Positions 21,754 to 31,530 of a DNA stretch of 64,000 bases are shown piece by piece. Source of the DNA: Ampullaceana balthica (taxonomy: Eukaryota; Mollusca; Gastropoda; Lymnaeidae). The notes beneath the pieces were generated by a model. It was given only the letters and a program-made list of their open reading frames with translations. It searched no databases and was not told where the DNA came from. The DNA is taken from contig CALYLW010000569.1 of the NCBI GenBank assembly GCA_944989445.1, positions 5,001 through 69,000 on the forward strand, given 5' to 3'. A program made the position numbers and the translations under genes. The first letter of the stretch is position 1. Each line of letters starts with the position of its first letter.

Positions 21754-23912
21754 TCTCAGAGAATGAAAGATCCCTTCTATCTAAGGGTCTTAAATTCATT
21801 CCTCTTACACCATCTTGCGACCGTTTTCAACTACAGAGCGATTCTCAACGTTTTTTCCGTGCTCTTAGACTTCAGTTCCATTTTGCCGGGAAAAACAACA
21901 CGCTTCCCGATGATGAGTTATTCCCATTCAAAAAACAAAGGAAATCTACTTGGACACCACCGCCTGGTCAATCCAAGGCTCTGGACTTATATATCAAAAG
22001 CACAGAGAATGAAATTAAAAACCTTTTGTTTCCTCGACTCCGTCAATCCAACCTTTCTAAAGTTGAGTCGAAAGCCTTGTCTTTATTGCGCAGCCGTAAA
22101 GACATTGTCATCAAACCGGCCGACAAAGGCGGGGCCGTAGTTGTATGGGATAAGGAGTTGTATATTAAGGAAGCTCAGAGACAACTGGAGGACACCCAGT
22201 TCTACCAACAGAGAGCCACAGATCCCATCATTAAAAACAACACGGTGGTTAAAAAGACCATCGATGAGTTGATAACAGAATGCGCTCTACCTCAATCAGC
22301 GTCCAGGATGCACATTTTTGACAGTGACCTGGGTAAGCCATCCTTTTATCTCCTTCCTAAAATTCACAAGGATGGTAACCCTGGTAGACCTATTGTCTCT
22401 GCATGTTCTTGTCCAACAGAACACATTTCTGAATTCTTGGATGGTGTCTTCCAACCGATAGTGGCATCCCTTCCTACGTACATTAAGGACACCAACCATG
22501 CCTTACGGACATTCGACTCTCTGAGCATCAATCCAAACGTAAAGAACTATCTGTTCCTCCTTGATGTATGTTCCCTCTATACATCCATTCCCCACAACGA
22601 TGGCCTTCTGGCTGTGCAATACTTTTTGGACAGACAACCTCACCCCAATATACCTACACACGCCTTACTACGCTTGGCGGAATTGGTCTTAACCCTCAAC
22701 TCGTTTGAGTTCAATGGTCAGTTCTTTGACCAAATCAGTGGGGTCGCCATGGGGACTAAAATGGGACCCAGCTATGCATGCTTGTTCATGGGCCATTTCG
22801 AGCACAGAGTGGAACAAGAATACACTGGTCGCCTCCCCGAATTTTATAAAAGATACATTGATGACGGCATTGGGGTCACTCATATGGAGAGGAGCGAACT
22901 TGACACGTTCATCAACTTTGTTGATTCTTTTCACCCCTCCATTAAGTTCACTCACACGATTTCCGAACTATCGGTTAATTTCCTGGACATTACTGTAACT
23001 CTCCAGAAGAACTGCCTCCTCACTTCGGCCTACTTCAAACCAACGGACAGTCACTCTTACCTACTCTATCCCTCGTCTCATCCCAAATTCTGTAAGGATT
23101 CTATTCCATTTTCACAACTCCTTCGCCTCCGTAGGCTGTGTCAATCTAATGAGGACTTTTTGGAAAAGGCGTTGGAAATGGTGGAGTATTTTAGACAAAG
23201 GTCTTACCCTGAAGCTATACTTCAATCTGCACTTCAGCGAGTTAAAAACTTCACTCGTGCCGACGCCTTTGTATCACGCTCCAGTGATAGTAATGAAAGG
23301 AGCAAATTGGTGCTCACATACCATCCCCACAACATCAGAGCAAAGGAAATATTTTTGAAAAACCGCACCATCCTCCTCGCGGACCCTGAGACAAACAACA
23401 TATTTTCCACCCCTCCCCTCATTGTATTCAGGAGGGATAAAAATCTGCGAGACCTATTGGTTCGTAGCCGTCTGCTTATTCCGTCCTCCCATCTGGGCAC
23501 CAAGCCATGTGGTCGTAATCGCTGCAAGACATGTCCCTTTTTTACCCAGACGGACCAGATTGTCTTCCCTAAGGGGACATTCAAGATTAGGAATGGCTAT
23601 CTTTGTACTAGCCGCAATGTGGTCTACACCATTGTGTGTAAGCGCTGTCCTTTGAAGTACATTGGTGAAACGGGGAGGTTACTCTCTTGCCGTATCGCGG
23701 AACATGTACGTGCCATTAAACAAGACAAACAGTGTCCTGTCTCCCGACACTTCAATGGACGGGACCACATGGGCGTCGATGACATGTCTGTCACCGCCTT
23801 GGTTTCTTGTACAAACACACCCGGCCGGGTCAGTCTGGAGAATAGACTAATCCATGAATATGGGACTCTTACACCACATGGGATCAACATTGTGTTCGCA
23901 CTGACAAGCTGA
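21693..23912 (+). CDS. Penelope-like reverse transcriptase / GIY-YIG endonuclease (right arm)
   Basis: This is the mirror copy of the frame at 19534-21753: 739 codons, same domain order and all catalytic motifs. RT motif A has LDVCSLYTSIP, the active-site motif is YIDDG at 388-392, and the GIY-YIG region is at about 643-690. Differences from the left copy include L/I at residue 11, V/F and V/I in the 616-623 segment after the Cys cluster, and I/V near residue 695. The two frames overlap head-to-head for 61 bp across the palindrome centre. The first codons are templated by the opposite arm, so the start is a by-product of the fold-back and not the native N-terminus. Transposition activity in place is unlikely without a native promoter and 5' end. 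Confidence 0.9.
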   Translation: MVNLGVCKLLIVICIPPDLPLSENERSLLSKGLKFIPLTPSCDRFQLQSDSQRFFRALRLQFHFAGKNNTLPDDELFPFKKQRKSTWTPPPGQSKALDLYIKSTENEIKNLLFPRLRQSNLSKVESKALSLLRSRKDIVIKPADKGGAVVVWDKELYIKEAQRQLEDTQFYQQRATDPIIKNNTVVKKTIDELITECALPQSASRMHIFDSDLGKPSFYLLPKIHKDGNPGRPIVSACSCPTEHISEFLDGVFQPIVASLPTYIKDTNHALRTFDSLSINPNVKNYLFLLDVCSLYTSIPHNDGLLAVQYFLDRQPHPNIPTHALLRLAELVLTLNSFEFNGQFFDQISGVAMGTKMGPSYACLFMGHFEHRVEQEYTGRLPEFYKRYIDDGIGVTHMERSELDTFINFVDSFHPSIKFTHTISELSVNFLDITVTLQKNCLLTSAYFKPTDSHSYLLYPSSHPKFCKDSIPFSQLLRLRRLCQSNEDFLEKALEMVEYFRQRSYPEAILQSALQRVKNFTRADAFVSRSSDSNERSKLVLTYHPHNIRAKEIFLKNRTILLADPETNNIFSTPPLIVFRRDKNLRDLLVRSRLLIPSSHLGTKPCGRNRCKTCPFFTQTDQIVFPKGTFKIRNGYLCTSRNVVYTIVCKRCPLKYIGETGRLLSCRIAEHVRAIKQDKQCPVSRHFNGRDHMGVDDMSVTALVSCTNTPGRVSLENRLIHEYGTLTPHGINIVFALTS

Positions 23913-24121
23913 TTGATTGGCCACACCCACCCTCTCCGTTCCTATTTAAGCTCTTACTTTTCTCTCCTTGCTTTATCTCTACTGGACTACTTGGATTTCA
24001 CCGCAGCTAAGTGTTTTTTTTTCTATTATTTTGTTTTATTCGTTTCATTTGTGTACTATTTGTCCGTTGAAGAAGGCTCTTTGCCGAAACGTTCGCTGTT
24101 GTGTTACGTCCTGTCAGGCCT
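21724..24121 (+). mobile_element. 5'-truncated Penelope-like retroelement, right arm
   Basis: It runs from the palindrome centre to about 24121, where the 3' end (TTGTGTTACGTCCTGTCAGG) passes into the 165-bp repeat array after a short unique link. It is followed 2.8 kb further out by a second, shorter Penelope 3' end at 26932. Confidence 0.9.
24065..24091 (+). other. Hammerhead-like hairpin in Penelope 3' region (right arm)
   Basis: Same motif as 19355-19381. The related copy at 27017-27043 keeps both stems and differs at one loop base (A to G), which falls at the freely variable position of the CUGANGA consensus. Confidence 0.35.
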
Positions 24122-24154
24122 ACTAATACCCTGTTTTTATTTTATGCATTTATA

Positions 24155-24885
24155 CTTCTACCTAAACGGGAAATAGGAGAATTATTGATTTTACGTTTTT
24201 ATATAGCTCATATGCGGAAAAAAAACTACATTTGGGCCCCCGGTCCCCAGTATGTTATTATTTAAGTATTGTTTTTGTTGTTTGTTACCACTACTCAGAG
24301 TTTCTTGCTTCTACCTACACGTGAAATATGAGAATTTGTGATTTTCAGTTTTTATATAGCTCTTATAAGAAAAAAACTTTATTTCGGCCCCCGGCCCCTA
24401 GTGTTTGATAAATTAAATATTTTTTCGCTTATTACCATCGCGGAAGAGTACTTATAAACTACCCGGTGTTTCATGCTTCTACCTATACGGGAAATATGAG
24501 AATTTGTGATTTTCAGTTTTTATATAGCTCATATTAGGAAAAAACTTCATTTCGGCCACCGGCCCCCAGGAAGTGATCATTTCATATTTTTTTCGCCAGT
24601 TACCACGCGGGTTTGTTCTCAACAACTTACCTAAGTTGTATGCTTCTGCCTCCTCGGAAAATACGAGAATTTGTGATTTTCAAATTTTATATAAGCCATA
24701 TGAGATTTAAAATAAACGTTTTGGGCCCCCATGAGTGTTAATTTTAAAAATTTTTTACTCCAATTTTCGTCGCGAGAGGCTACTCAACAACTTCCCAAAG
24801 TTTCATGCTTCTACCTACACGGGAAGCTGGAGATTTAGTAATGAATGAGTGAATGAGTGAGTGAGTCAGGACTTTGCCTTTTAAA
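24155..24885 (+). repeat. Array of about 165-bp GGCCCCC units (right arm)
   Basis: Units begin near 24155, 24307, 24476, 24640 and 24806 with CTTCTACCTA-type words, each followed by a TATAGCTCATAT-like word and a GGCCCCCGG block. The array ends in a GAATGAGTGAATGAGTGAGT tail at 24841-24862. The terminal tail suggests a mobile repeat with a defined end rather than satellite DNA. Confidence 0.8.
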
Positions 24886-25678
24886 TTGTCATATACCATG
24901 CATGTATCGCTCACTTTCTTCAACATAGCATATCAACAAATTTGAAGGTAGCAGTCTCATAACCTCTTGTGGCAAAATTTGGACATTTATTCTGAAATTT
25001 CTAGCACAGTTCAGCCAGCACATATGAATTGAAAAGAAGCCATTGCAAAGTCTCGATGCTAACATATGATGTCATTTTCCGCAAATCGAAGCAGGATATG
25101 GCAACTCGTTTGAACAGTACCTACATTAGGCTGATTACTATTTTCATTTTTTTTTATAACGATCCTAAAACCCTTTACATTCGAGGACCAATTGTATGCA
25201 GATGATTGTAGCAACATTAATTTTTTTTTATTGAAAAAAGTTCCCCCACCTTTTCTTTTTTTTTATTCACGCATAGCGCTGTTTGACTATTGGTTTCAAT
25301 TTCGCTTTGAATTTTTGTATGACGTTCTAGACTGCTTTCAAACACATTCCAGTCAGCTGTTTCCATTTATTTATAAACAAGGCATACTCATCTTTTAAAC
25401 AGAAAAGGAATCTAAGGATTGCATCTGTTGAAAAGCTAACCAATCTCACACAGATGCCTACAAACCGTCAAATTCTTGGAAACTTCACTTTTTCTGAAAC
25501 AGTGACTGGATTGAATCAAAATTATGATTACGGATATAGAATTGCTCTGGAGGGAAATTCTAGACTTTCCACTATTTTCCAGCGCACTAACCAGAAAGAA
25601 ACCCAATCGTCTGATTGATCTATATTACAAAAACAAAATGAAACCATCAGATAAATTCACTGCAACACTATCATTTAT
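24886..25678. other. Palindrome-arm spacer without recognised gene (right)
   Basis: Mirror of 17771-18559. No recognised domain. The T-runs at 25219-25263 give a low-complexity open frame only. Confidence 0.4.
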
Positions 25679-26880
25679 TTGATGTTACCAACCTTAATGG
25701 AGTGTGGTAAAGCAAAGAGGATAAAGAACTCTAGCAGAGGCAAGTTAAAAGCAGAGGAAATATTGGTTATTCAATGGTCAAAAAAGCCCCTATTGGAATC
25801 AATCTACCTAAGGAAAGGAATTCGATTATCAAAAACTCATCCTAAAACCAGCTCTTATCAATCGCAGCCCACACAAACACATAAACCTGTCTCAGATCTT
25901 TGGATTCTGAAACCTCTGCTTCTTCACCCGAGTCGCCAACCTCTTCTTCCACGTCATCTTTTCCTGAATGCAAACGAAATACCAAAGAGCAAGCACTATA
26001 ACAGGGGGTTTACTAGGACTGAAAAACAACATTTCTACAAATAAAGCACATGATGTTCTTGCAACCATTGGAGAGAGGTTCTGTCAAGGCCATTCTCAAA
26101 GAAAAACATCATCTAATTTATGAATACGATGTTTGGGGAAATATTTGCATGATAATCTGCGACACTACCGAAGTAAATACTGGTCGTTTGCACGGGATTG
26201 TAAAGCTCATACAGGGTGATGTCTTGAGCAAAGACTTTGAGAAGCCACAACATATTGGCTGTCAGCACCATGTACTCTATCACCTTCTGAAGCATGTCAT
26301 GCATTTTCTTATTCAAGAGCAAACGAGCAAACCAGAACTCAACTATTCCTCCATTGACAAATTAACAACCTCTCTTCAGGCTGACTACCCCCTTTATGCG
26401 ACAAAGGATGTTAACACAGATTAGAGCTCTGGATGGCGAGATGATTTCATGTTCTTATATGAACTATGTCAGGCTTATCGTCATTACAAAACAACTTCAA
26501 ATTGACCTAGAATCAGCTGGAAAAAACTGCCAAATTTACACCAAGTAAGATGGAACTAACGTATTATAATCTGTTATAGCATTATTTTTTATAACAGAGT
26601 GGCGCAGCATCCTTGCTCCAGCATGCGACTTCATCTGCTACGAGTGTGCAAATGCTTGGTTCCTTTGGCAACACAACAATAAAGAGTCCTACAATGAACT
26701 GTTTACCTCATTCATAAAGATAAAATGCAAGAAGGCAATTAATTGTTTAAATACACATTGGTCAGTCGAGGAGTCCTTAATTGACATTCCAGATCTAACC
26801 AAATTGGTTAACTACATTTTGTTTACGTGCTGTAAAACATTTGCAGGAACTTTATGCCCAATAAAGAAAACTTTATTTTT
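25679..26880 (+). pseudogene. hAT-like transposase relic (right-arm copy)
   Basis: Two frames, 25679-26044 and 26050-26424, lie end to end. The second carries ICDTTEVNTGRLHG and PQHIGCQHHVL, typical of an uncharacterised hAT-like family. Further family-like text continues in shifting frames to about 26860 (FICYECANAWF near 26630-26660). Multiple stops show it is dead. It is the same sequence as the left-arm copy, inverted. Confidence 0.55.
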
Positions 26881-26931
26881 TTAATAAGAAGTTCATAGGA
26901 AAAATATTTTTTTTTAACATTTCTTGTACAT

Positions 26932-27061
26932 CTCTACTGGACTACTTGGATTTCACCGCAGCTAAGTGTTCTTTCTATTATTTCGTTTTATTCGTTTCAT
27001 TTGTGTACTATTTGTCCGTTGAGGAAGGCTCTTTGCCGAAACGTTCGCTGTTGTGTTACGA
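26932..27061 (+). mobile_element. Solo 3' end of a Penelope-like element (right arm)
   Basis: CTCTACTGGACTACTTGGAT through TTGTGTTACG repeats the 3' end at 23976-24107 with several substitutions and a shorter T-run. It is a 5'-truncated insertion of about 130 bp and carries the hairpin motif at 27017-27043. Confidence 0.75.
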
Positions 27062-27441
27062 CATGTACATTTAACTATTTAAAAGCCTGATTGCAGTCTC
27101 ACCCCCATTACTTTATTGAAGAGGAAATACGTATCTCCAAATCGATGCATGTTTTTCTCTGAGCATTCGACCTTTCTAAAAGCTTGTGTTTTATTTATTT
27201 CTGTGGTAAAGGGAAAGATGTATTGCATAATTATTATTATTTTTTTACATTAATATCAATGACCTTGGTTTGAGAAATATGTCTTTTTAAAAAAACAACC
27301 TTGTCAGCAATTAGTGTCATATGTTTCCATCGTACTAAAATCTAGAATATTAAATTTTATTTATGAAATTGCGGATAATTATATGTTTAAAAAAATTAAG
27401 TGCGACGAATTCCGTTAGTCTAAATTAAGATGTGTTAAGAC

Positions 27442-28252
27442 TATGGCTGCGGAAATTAGCGATTATTTTTTCGATTTATCTTTGACAATTTTTAACGATT
27501 AATTTTTTTATGCGATTAATAAACTCACCACTTATAAGTGTACTGGAAGTCAAAAAGTAAAATATTTCGACAGATAAATATAAACTAATTTTCAGACGAT
27601 TACACGCACATTCTGGTTTTAAACGATTGACTAATGTGACTGTTCAAAATTTGATAAAGTTTATTGTGTCAATTGAGAGAAATCCTTTTCCTACCATGCA
27701 ATGTTCCCTTTAAAGTCAAAACTTCGTTGGTCTGTGCGCAAAGTTAAAAAAAAACTCATGTGAAAAGTGGCACAACGTCCATTTTGTGTGAAATATTTTA
27801 CAAAATTAGCTGCGTGGTGATTCTAAACTCCTGCTTGGCGTCGGTCAAATATCTGCGCAGACGCGCTGCTTAAAGGGAACATTGCTAACATGGTTTTAAC
27901 ACTTCGCTTACATATCACCTGCAAACAAAACATCCACTATAGTATCAGAAACTTCAGCTGATACACTAAACCTATGAGAACGATTGTTCAGCTCGGCTGG
28001 TTATATTGTCAATAAGACCCGCTCATCACTTGAACCAAATAATGTCAATAAACTTTTCTGCGTTGTTGGTTAAATGATGTCATATAAAGAAAGCATTTCA
28101 ATGTAATTTCGATTTTCGACAAGTACATTTAATAAATCTTACTTAACACACCATAAATATCATTTTTTGGATTTAATCGAAATTAACGCTTAATTAATCG
28201 TTAATTTTTCAAAAGTTAACAATTAAATTTAAATCAATCGTTAACATCCCTA
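27442..28252. mobile_element. 811-bp hAT element crossing the right palindrome border
   Basis: The termini are TATGGCTGCGGAAATTA at 27442 and the inverse TTAACATCCCTA ending at 28252. GTTAAGAC (27434-27441) and GTTAAAAC (28253-28260) match at 7 of 8 bases. Subterminal ATTAATCG/TTAACGATT words recur as in the other family copies (32402, 39783, 43524, 48602). No transposase frame remains. The palindrome boundary at 27783 falls inside it. Confidence 0.85.
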
Positions 28253-28494
28253 GTTAAAACCAATATTTTGTTTAAAAATTAATAAATACAAAGCCATATT
28301 CTGCCTTACATCTAAAACATGTATACTAATGTCAATAGTAACAATTCAAATACGTTTTCTTTTAAGAGATTTTACTTCAACTATGAAATGATACTTTAAA
28401 AAAGAAAATCAATGTTTAATACGTTTTAAAAGTATTTTAAAAAATAAAATCATAGACCAGGACAAAGAGAAGCTCATCTCAATTAAAAAGCTTA
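28253..28494. other. Spacer downstream of the lectin-type exon
   Basis: AT-rich, nothing recognised. If the exon at 28495 ends with its in-frame TAG, this would include its 3' untranslated region. Confidence 0.4.
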
Positions 28495-28680
28495 CTAACG
28501 GGAGGTTTCACTTGATCTGGATCTACATAAAAATGAAAAAATTTTAAAGCACTCTTCTTCGAACCATCTGTTATCTTTTAAGCATACACATCTTTCAGCG
28601 TCAACAAGACTCGGTTTCTCCGGAGACCAGAAGCTACTGTTTAATGGAATATCTTCTGTGCAAACATAGGGCGCTTTTTC
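28495..28680 (-). CDS. C-type-lectin-like domain, C-terminal exon
   Basis: The minus-strand exon follows an acceptor TGTAAAATGCAG (ending at 28681) and is open in phase 0 for 61 codons to a TAG at 28495. The text SSFWSPEKPSLVDAERCVC and then WFEEECFKIFSFLCRS has the W...P, C-V, W-x-x-x-x-C and F-L-C spacing of the last part of a C-type lectin domain. The usual EPN/QPD sugar-specificity triplet is not present at the expected place (EKPS instead). A strong donor-like GTAAGC overlaps the stop (28495-28490), so splicing onward is also possible. No upstream lectin exon was found between here and 34 kb. It is therefore an orphan exon, a relic, or part of a gene with distant exons. Confidence 0.6.
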   Translation of the reverse strand, partial: EKAPYVCTEDIPLNSSFWSPEKPSLVDAERCVCLKDNRWFEEECFKIFSFLCRSRSSETSR

Positions 28681-28689
28681 CTGCATTTT

Positions 28690-29160
28690 ACATTATTTAC
28701 AATATTCCTTAAAATGATGTGTTTTTGTATTGTTTTTTTGGGGGGTTAAAATCTCAATGGCATAGAATTTATTATGTTTTGATGGATATATACCTAATAG
28801 TTGTGTTATTACTTTTTTAAAAAGTATGTTTAATTTTTTTTAAATCATATAATTTGTATTGTTATCAGTCTACAAAATAGTTTCAATAAAACATATACTA
28901 AGAACTGCATGTATGTATGGCATATGTCCGTATACGAAAGACGATAGATTTATCTTTATTATTTGCATCTCTTGGTGTGACTGATGAGACCAATCCTTGA
29001 GTGGCAGTCTCTTCTGCGTGACACACACACAAAAGCTGTGGGGCAGTTTTGCCTTTCCTTTCTCCTCGCTCTTTTCCCGACCGACTGCTTCTGCCCTAGT
29101 TTGGTCCTCTGCTCTTAGTCAATTGAGCTATGGCTTATAACAGGTAAACTGATGCTTCCC
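28690..29160. other. AT-rich stretch, nothing recognised
   Basis: No gene or known repeat was seen. A short unusual CACACAC run lies near 29021. Confidence 0.35.
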
Positions 29161-29164
29161 GTGT

Positions 29165-29440
29165 TGTGTTTCTAGTACCTTTGGCTGTTGGAGAGTAGAA
29201 CTCTTGACCGTATCAAATCAGTATCTTTTGCTGTTGGAGAGTAGACATCTTGATCGTATCCAACCAGTATCTTTGGCTGTTGGAGAGTAGAACTCTTGGC
29301 CGTATCCATCTAGTACCTTTGGCTGTTGGAGAGTAGAACTCTTGACAATATCCATCCAGTATCTTTGGCTGTTGGAGTGTAGCACTCTTGACCGTATCCA
29401 TCTAGTACTTTGGCTGTTGGAGAATAGAACTCTATGTCTG
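29165..29440. repeat. Minisatellite, about 60-bp period, roughly five copies
   Basis: The unit contains CTTTGGCTGTTGGAGAGTAG, then AACTCTTGACCGTATCCAT and a short link (CTAGTAC or CCAGTAT). Copies start near 29178, 29225, 29270, 29329 and 29366, with small length changes. Confidence 0.85.
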
Positions 29441-30169
29441 CTAATGTTGAGCCTCTAACAAGATTACCAGTATTTATCTTCTTAAACTTAAACCATTCGT
29501 ATGTTTTAAATTACGGCTTGATACAGTTTTCTTCATTGTAATAAATGATCGTTTTTAGCATCAGAAAAGTGTCTCTTCCCTAGAAAATAAATATATTACA
29601 CGTTGGTATGATTTTTTATAAATACTTCAACTTTATGCAGGCAAATTACAAAATAAAATTGCCATATAATTAAATAAATAGAAAAGTCATACGGATCGGC
29701 ATTTGATGCATGAAACCAGTGTTTAGTAAAGAAAACAATGCCAATGTTTGTAAGGTTGGATATTTATTTACCTAATGTGCTTACATAAAATACTTAATTT
29801 TTATTTCTGGAACGATTGCTCCATAAACTGCCCCAAAGAAATAGATGAATTGTACAAAAATAGTTCGTTACTGTTAAAGACGAAAATGGATTATATATAG
29901 GGGTTATATGCACGGGCGTACGAGTGAAGCTAATAAGTCGAACAGTTTTTTTTTAAAATTGAGTATCAACCTTCTAATTTTTTTAATAGTAATTTTCATT
30001 GGTAAGGTCAGGAGTCAATAATATCACCCAACCCTGGGTGGCATACACACTATAGCTAAGCAACTGTTAATATGTTTTCTGAAAAACTTAATCTAAACCA
30101 GGAGGATAAATTTTAAGCCCAAACCCTGCGATTCAAAGTTTTTCTTTAAAACAAATAAAGCCAATTCAC
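29441..30169. other. AT-rich stretch, nothing recognised
   Basis: No feature supported. Confidence 0.35.
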
Positions 30170-30530
30170 ACCTTACTTAAGCGATCAATGACAGCTGCAG
30201 CATAGTTAAATTTATGAATATAAACAAAAAGTTGAGCAAACATTTTGTTTTTAAGCATACGGATGGCAAAGTAGAAGGTGGTGAAAAAGTTTACTGTGTT
30301 CAAAGCCTTAAATAATTCGCTTATAGGGGATCAAATACATCACTGAGGTACCACCTTCAGAAAAAACATATTAGACAGGGGAAATAACTCAATAAAACAA
30401 AAAAAAACAATGTCAATTTCTTGTTTTTGTTACTTATTTTTAGATGTTCAGTTTAATGACGTCATAAATTGTTAATTTTTTTTTGCTTTAACTGAAATTA
30501 ACGATTAATTCATGAGTGTTATTGATATTT
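30170..30530 (+). pseudogene. BED-finger hAT fragment
   Basis: The plus-strand translation gives VFKHTDGKVEGGEKVYCV and later RGSNTSLRYHLQKKH, the degenerate N-terminal BED zinc finger seen in better form at 49085-49240 and 32690-32830. It ends with family-typical ATTAACGATTAA words near 30498. No target duplication was resolved. Confidence 0.5.
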
Positions 30531-31339
30531 ATTGTGATCGATTGTGGGATTTAATGTGAGATATAAAATTTGATCATTAACACAAAAGTTCTGAGTCCCC
30601 ATGTGTGACTACTTAGTTTGTGACTAAAAACCTATATTCTGCTTTTTCATGCGAGTTTTTACATTCCTCACTGCAGCTGGGCCTCATCTTTTTTAAAAGG
30701 TTTTTTTTGTTCATTTTATTTTCTACTTTTACGTGTTAACAAAAGATTTGTAATACTTAATTTCATTCATGAAGTCGTGTTAAATGTCCTGTTAGCCAGG
30801 TTTATCTAGAAACAAAATTTGTTAGCAAAATTTGAAATTTTCTATAAATATAAACTTACTCATTCTTAATTCCTTTCCATATGTGCGCTGATCCACTTAG
30901 CAAAAAAATAATTTTTCACAATGGGAAGTGTGTCATATTTTACTTTTGTTTGTCCACCCCACCGACCACCTGCGAACCCAAGAGACACGGTGAAGTTAAT
31001 ATAAGGGATTGAATTAAACAACCCCGTAATAAATAGAAGTAAAAAAAAAGATTTTTAAAAACCACGTTTTTATAAGCGGACTAAAAAGAAGAAAATAAGT
31101 TAAAACTTATTAGTTCAAGTACTTCAATGTAATATGACTAAAAACTTGGGACGGGAGCTTATGAGGCTTAACCTATGCAGCTCACTCATACTCTCACTTA
31201 TAGATCTCTCTTTTGCATTCTAAATTAGAAATCTTTAATTTTTATACCAAACACCCGCTCCACGTTTTTACGTTGGCAGATTTGAAAAAAATCTTGGACA
31301 ATGCCACAGGAACGAAAGCGAGTTAATAAAACGTGGTTA
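30531..31339. other. Repeat-derived stretch without genes
   Basis: It contains one outlying copy of the 46-bp unit (AGTTAATATAAGGGATTGAA at about 30992). Otherwise nothing was recognised. Confidence 0.4.
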
Positions 31340-31530
31340 AAAACAAAGGAAGTTAATATAAGGGATTGAATTAAACAACCCCGTAAAAACAAAGGAAGTT
31401 AATATAAGGGATTGAGTTAATCAACCCCGTAAAAACAAAGGAAGTTAATATAATTGATTGAATTAAGCAATCGTGTAAAAGCAAAGGAAGTTAATATACG
31501 GGATTGAATTTAACAACCCCGTAAAAACAA
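31340..31530. repeat. 46-bp tandem repeat, four copies
   Basis: CAAAGGAAGTTAATATAAGG recurs at about 31344, 31390, 31436 and 31482, an exact 46-bp spacing. The unit ends AACCCCGTAAAAA. A reverse-oriented single relative lies at 55025-55065 (TTTTACGGGGTTTTTTAATT), so the unit comes from a dispersed repeat. Confidence 0.85.

Larger units (their letters stand above)
15664..27783. repeat. 12.1-kb near-perfect palindrome (two 6.06-kb arms, 1-bp spacer)
   Basis: The sequence from 15664 to 21722 is the reverse complement of 21724 to 27783, with the single unpaired base at 21723. Mirror coordinates sum to 43446 over most of the arms and 43447 at the outer end, implying one single-base indel. I found five base differences within the Penelope frames (for example V/F, V/I and I/V changes), so identity is about 99.9 percent there. 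Everything inside is present twice, in opposite orientation. The outer right end lies inside a complete hAT element (27442-28252). The left arm carries only part of that element, joined at 15664 to unrelated repeat DNA. The left arm is therefore probably the derived copy. Confidence 0.95.
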
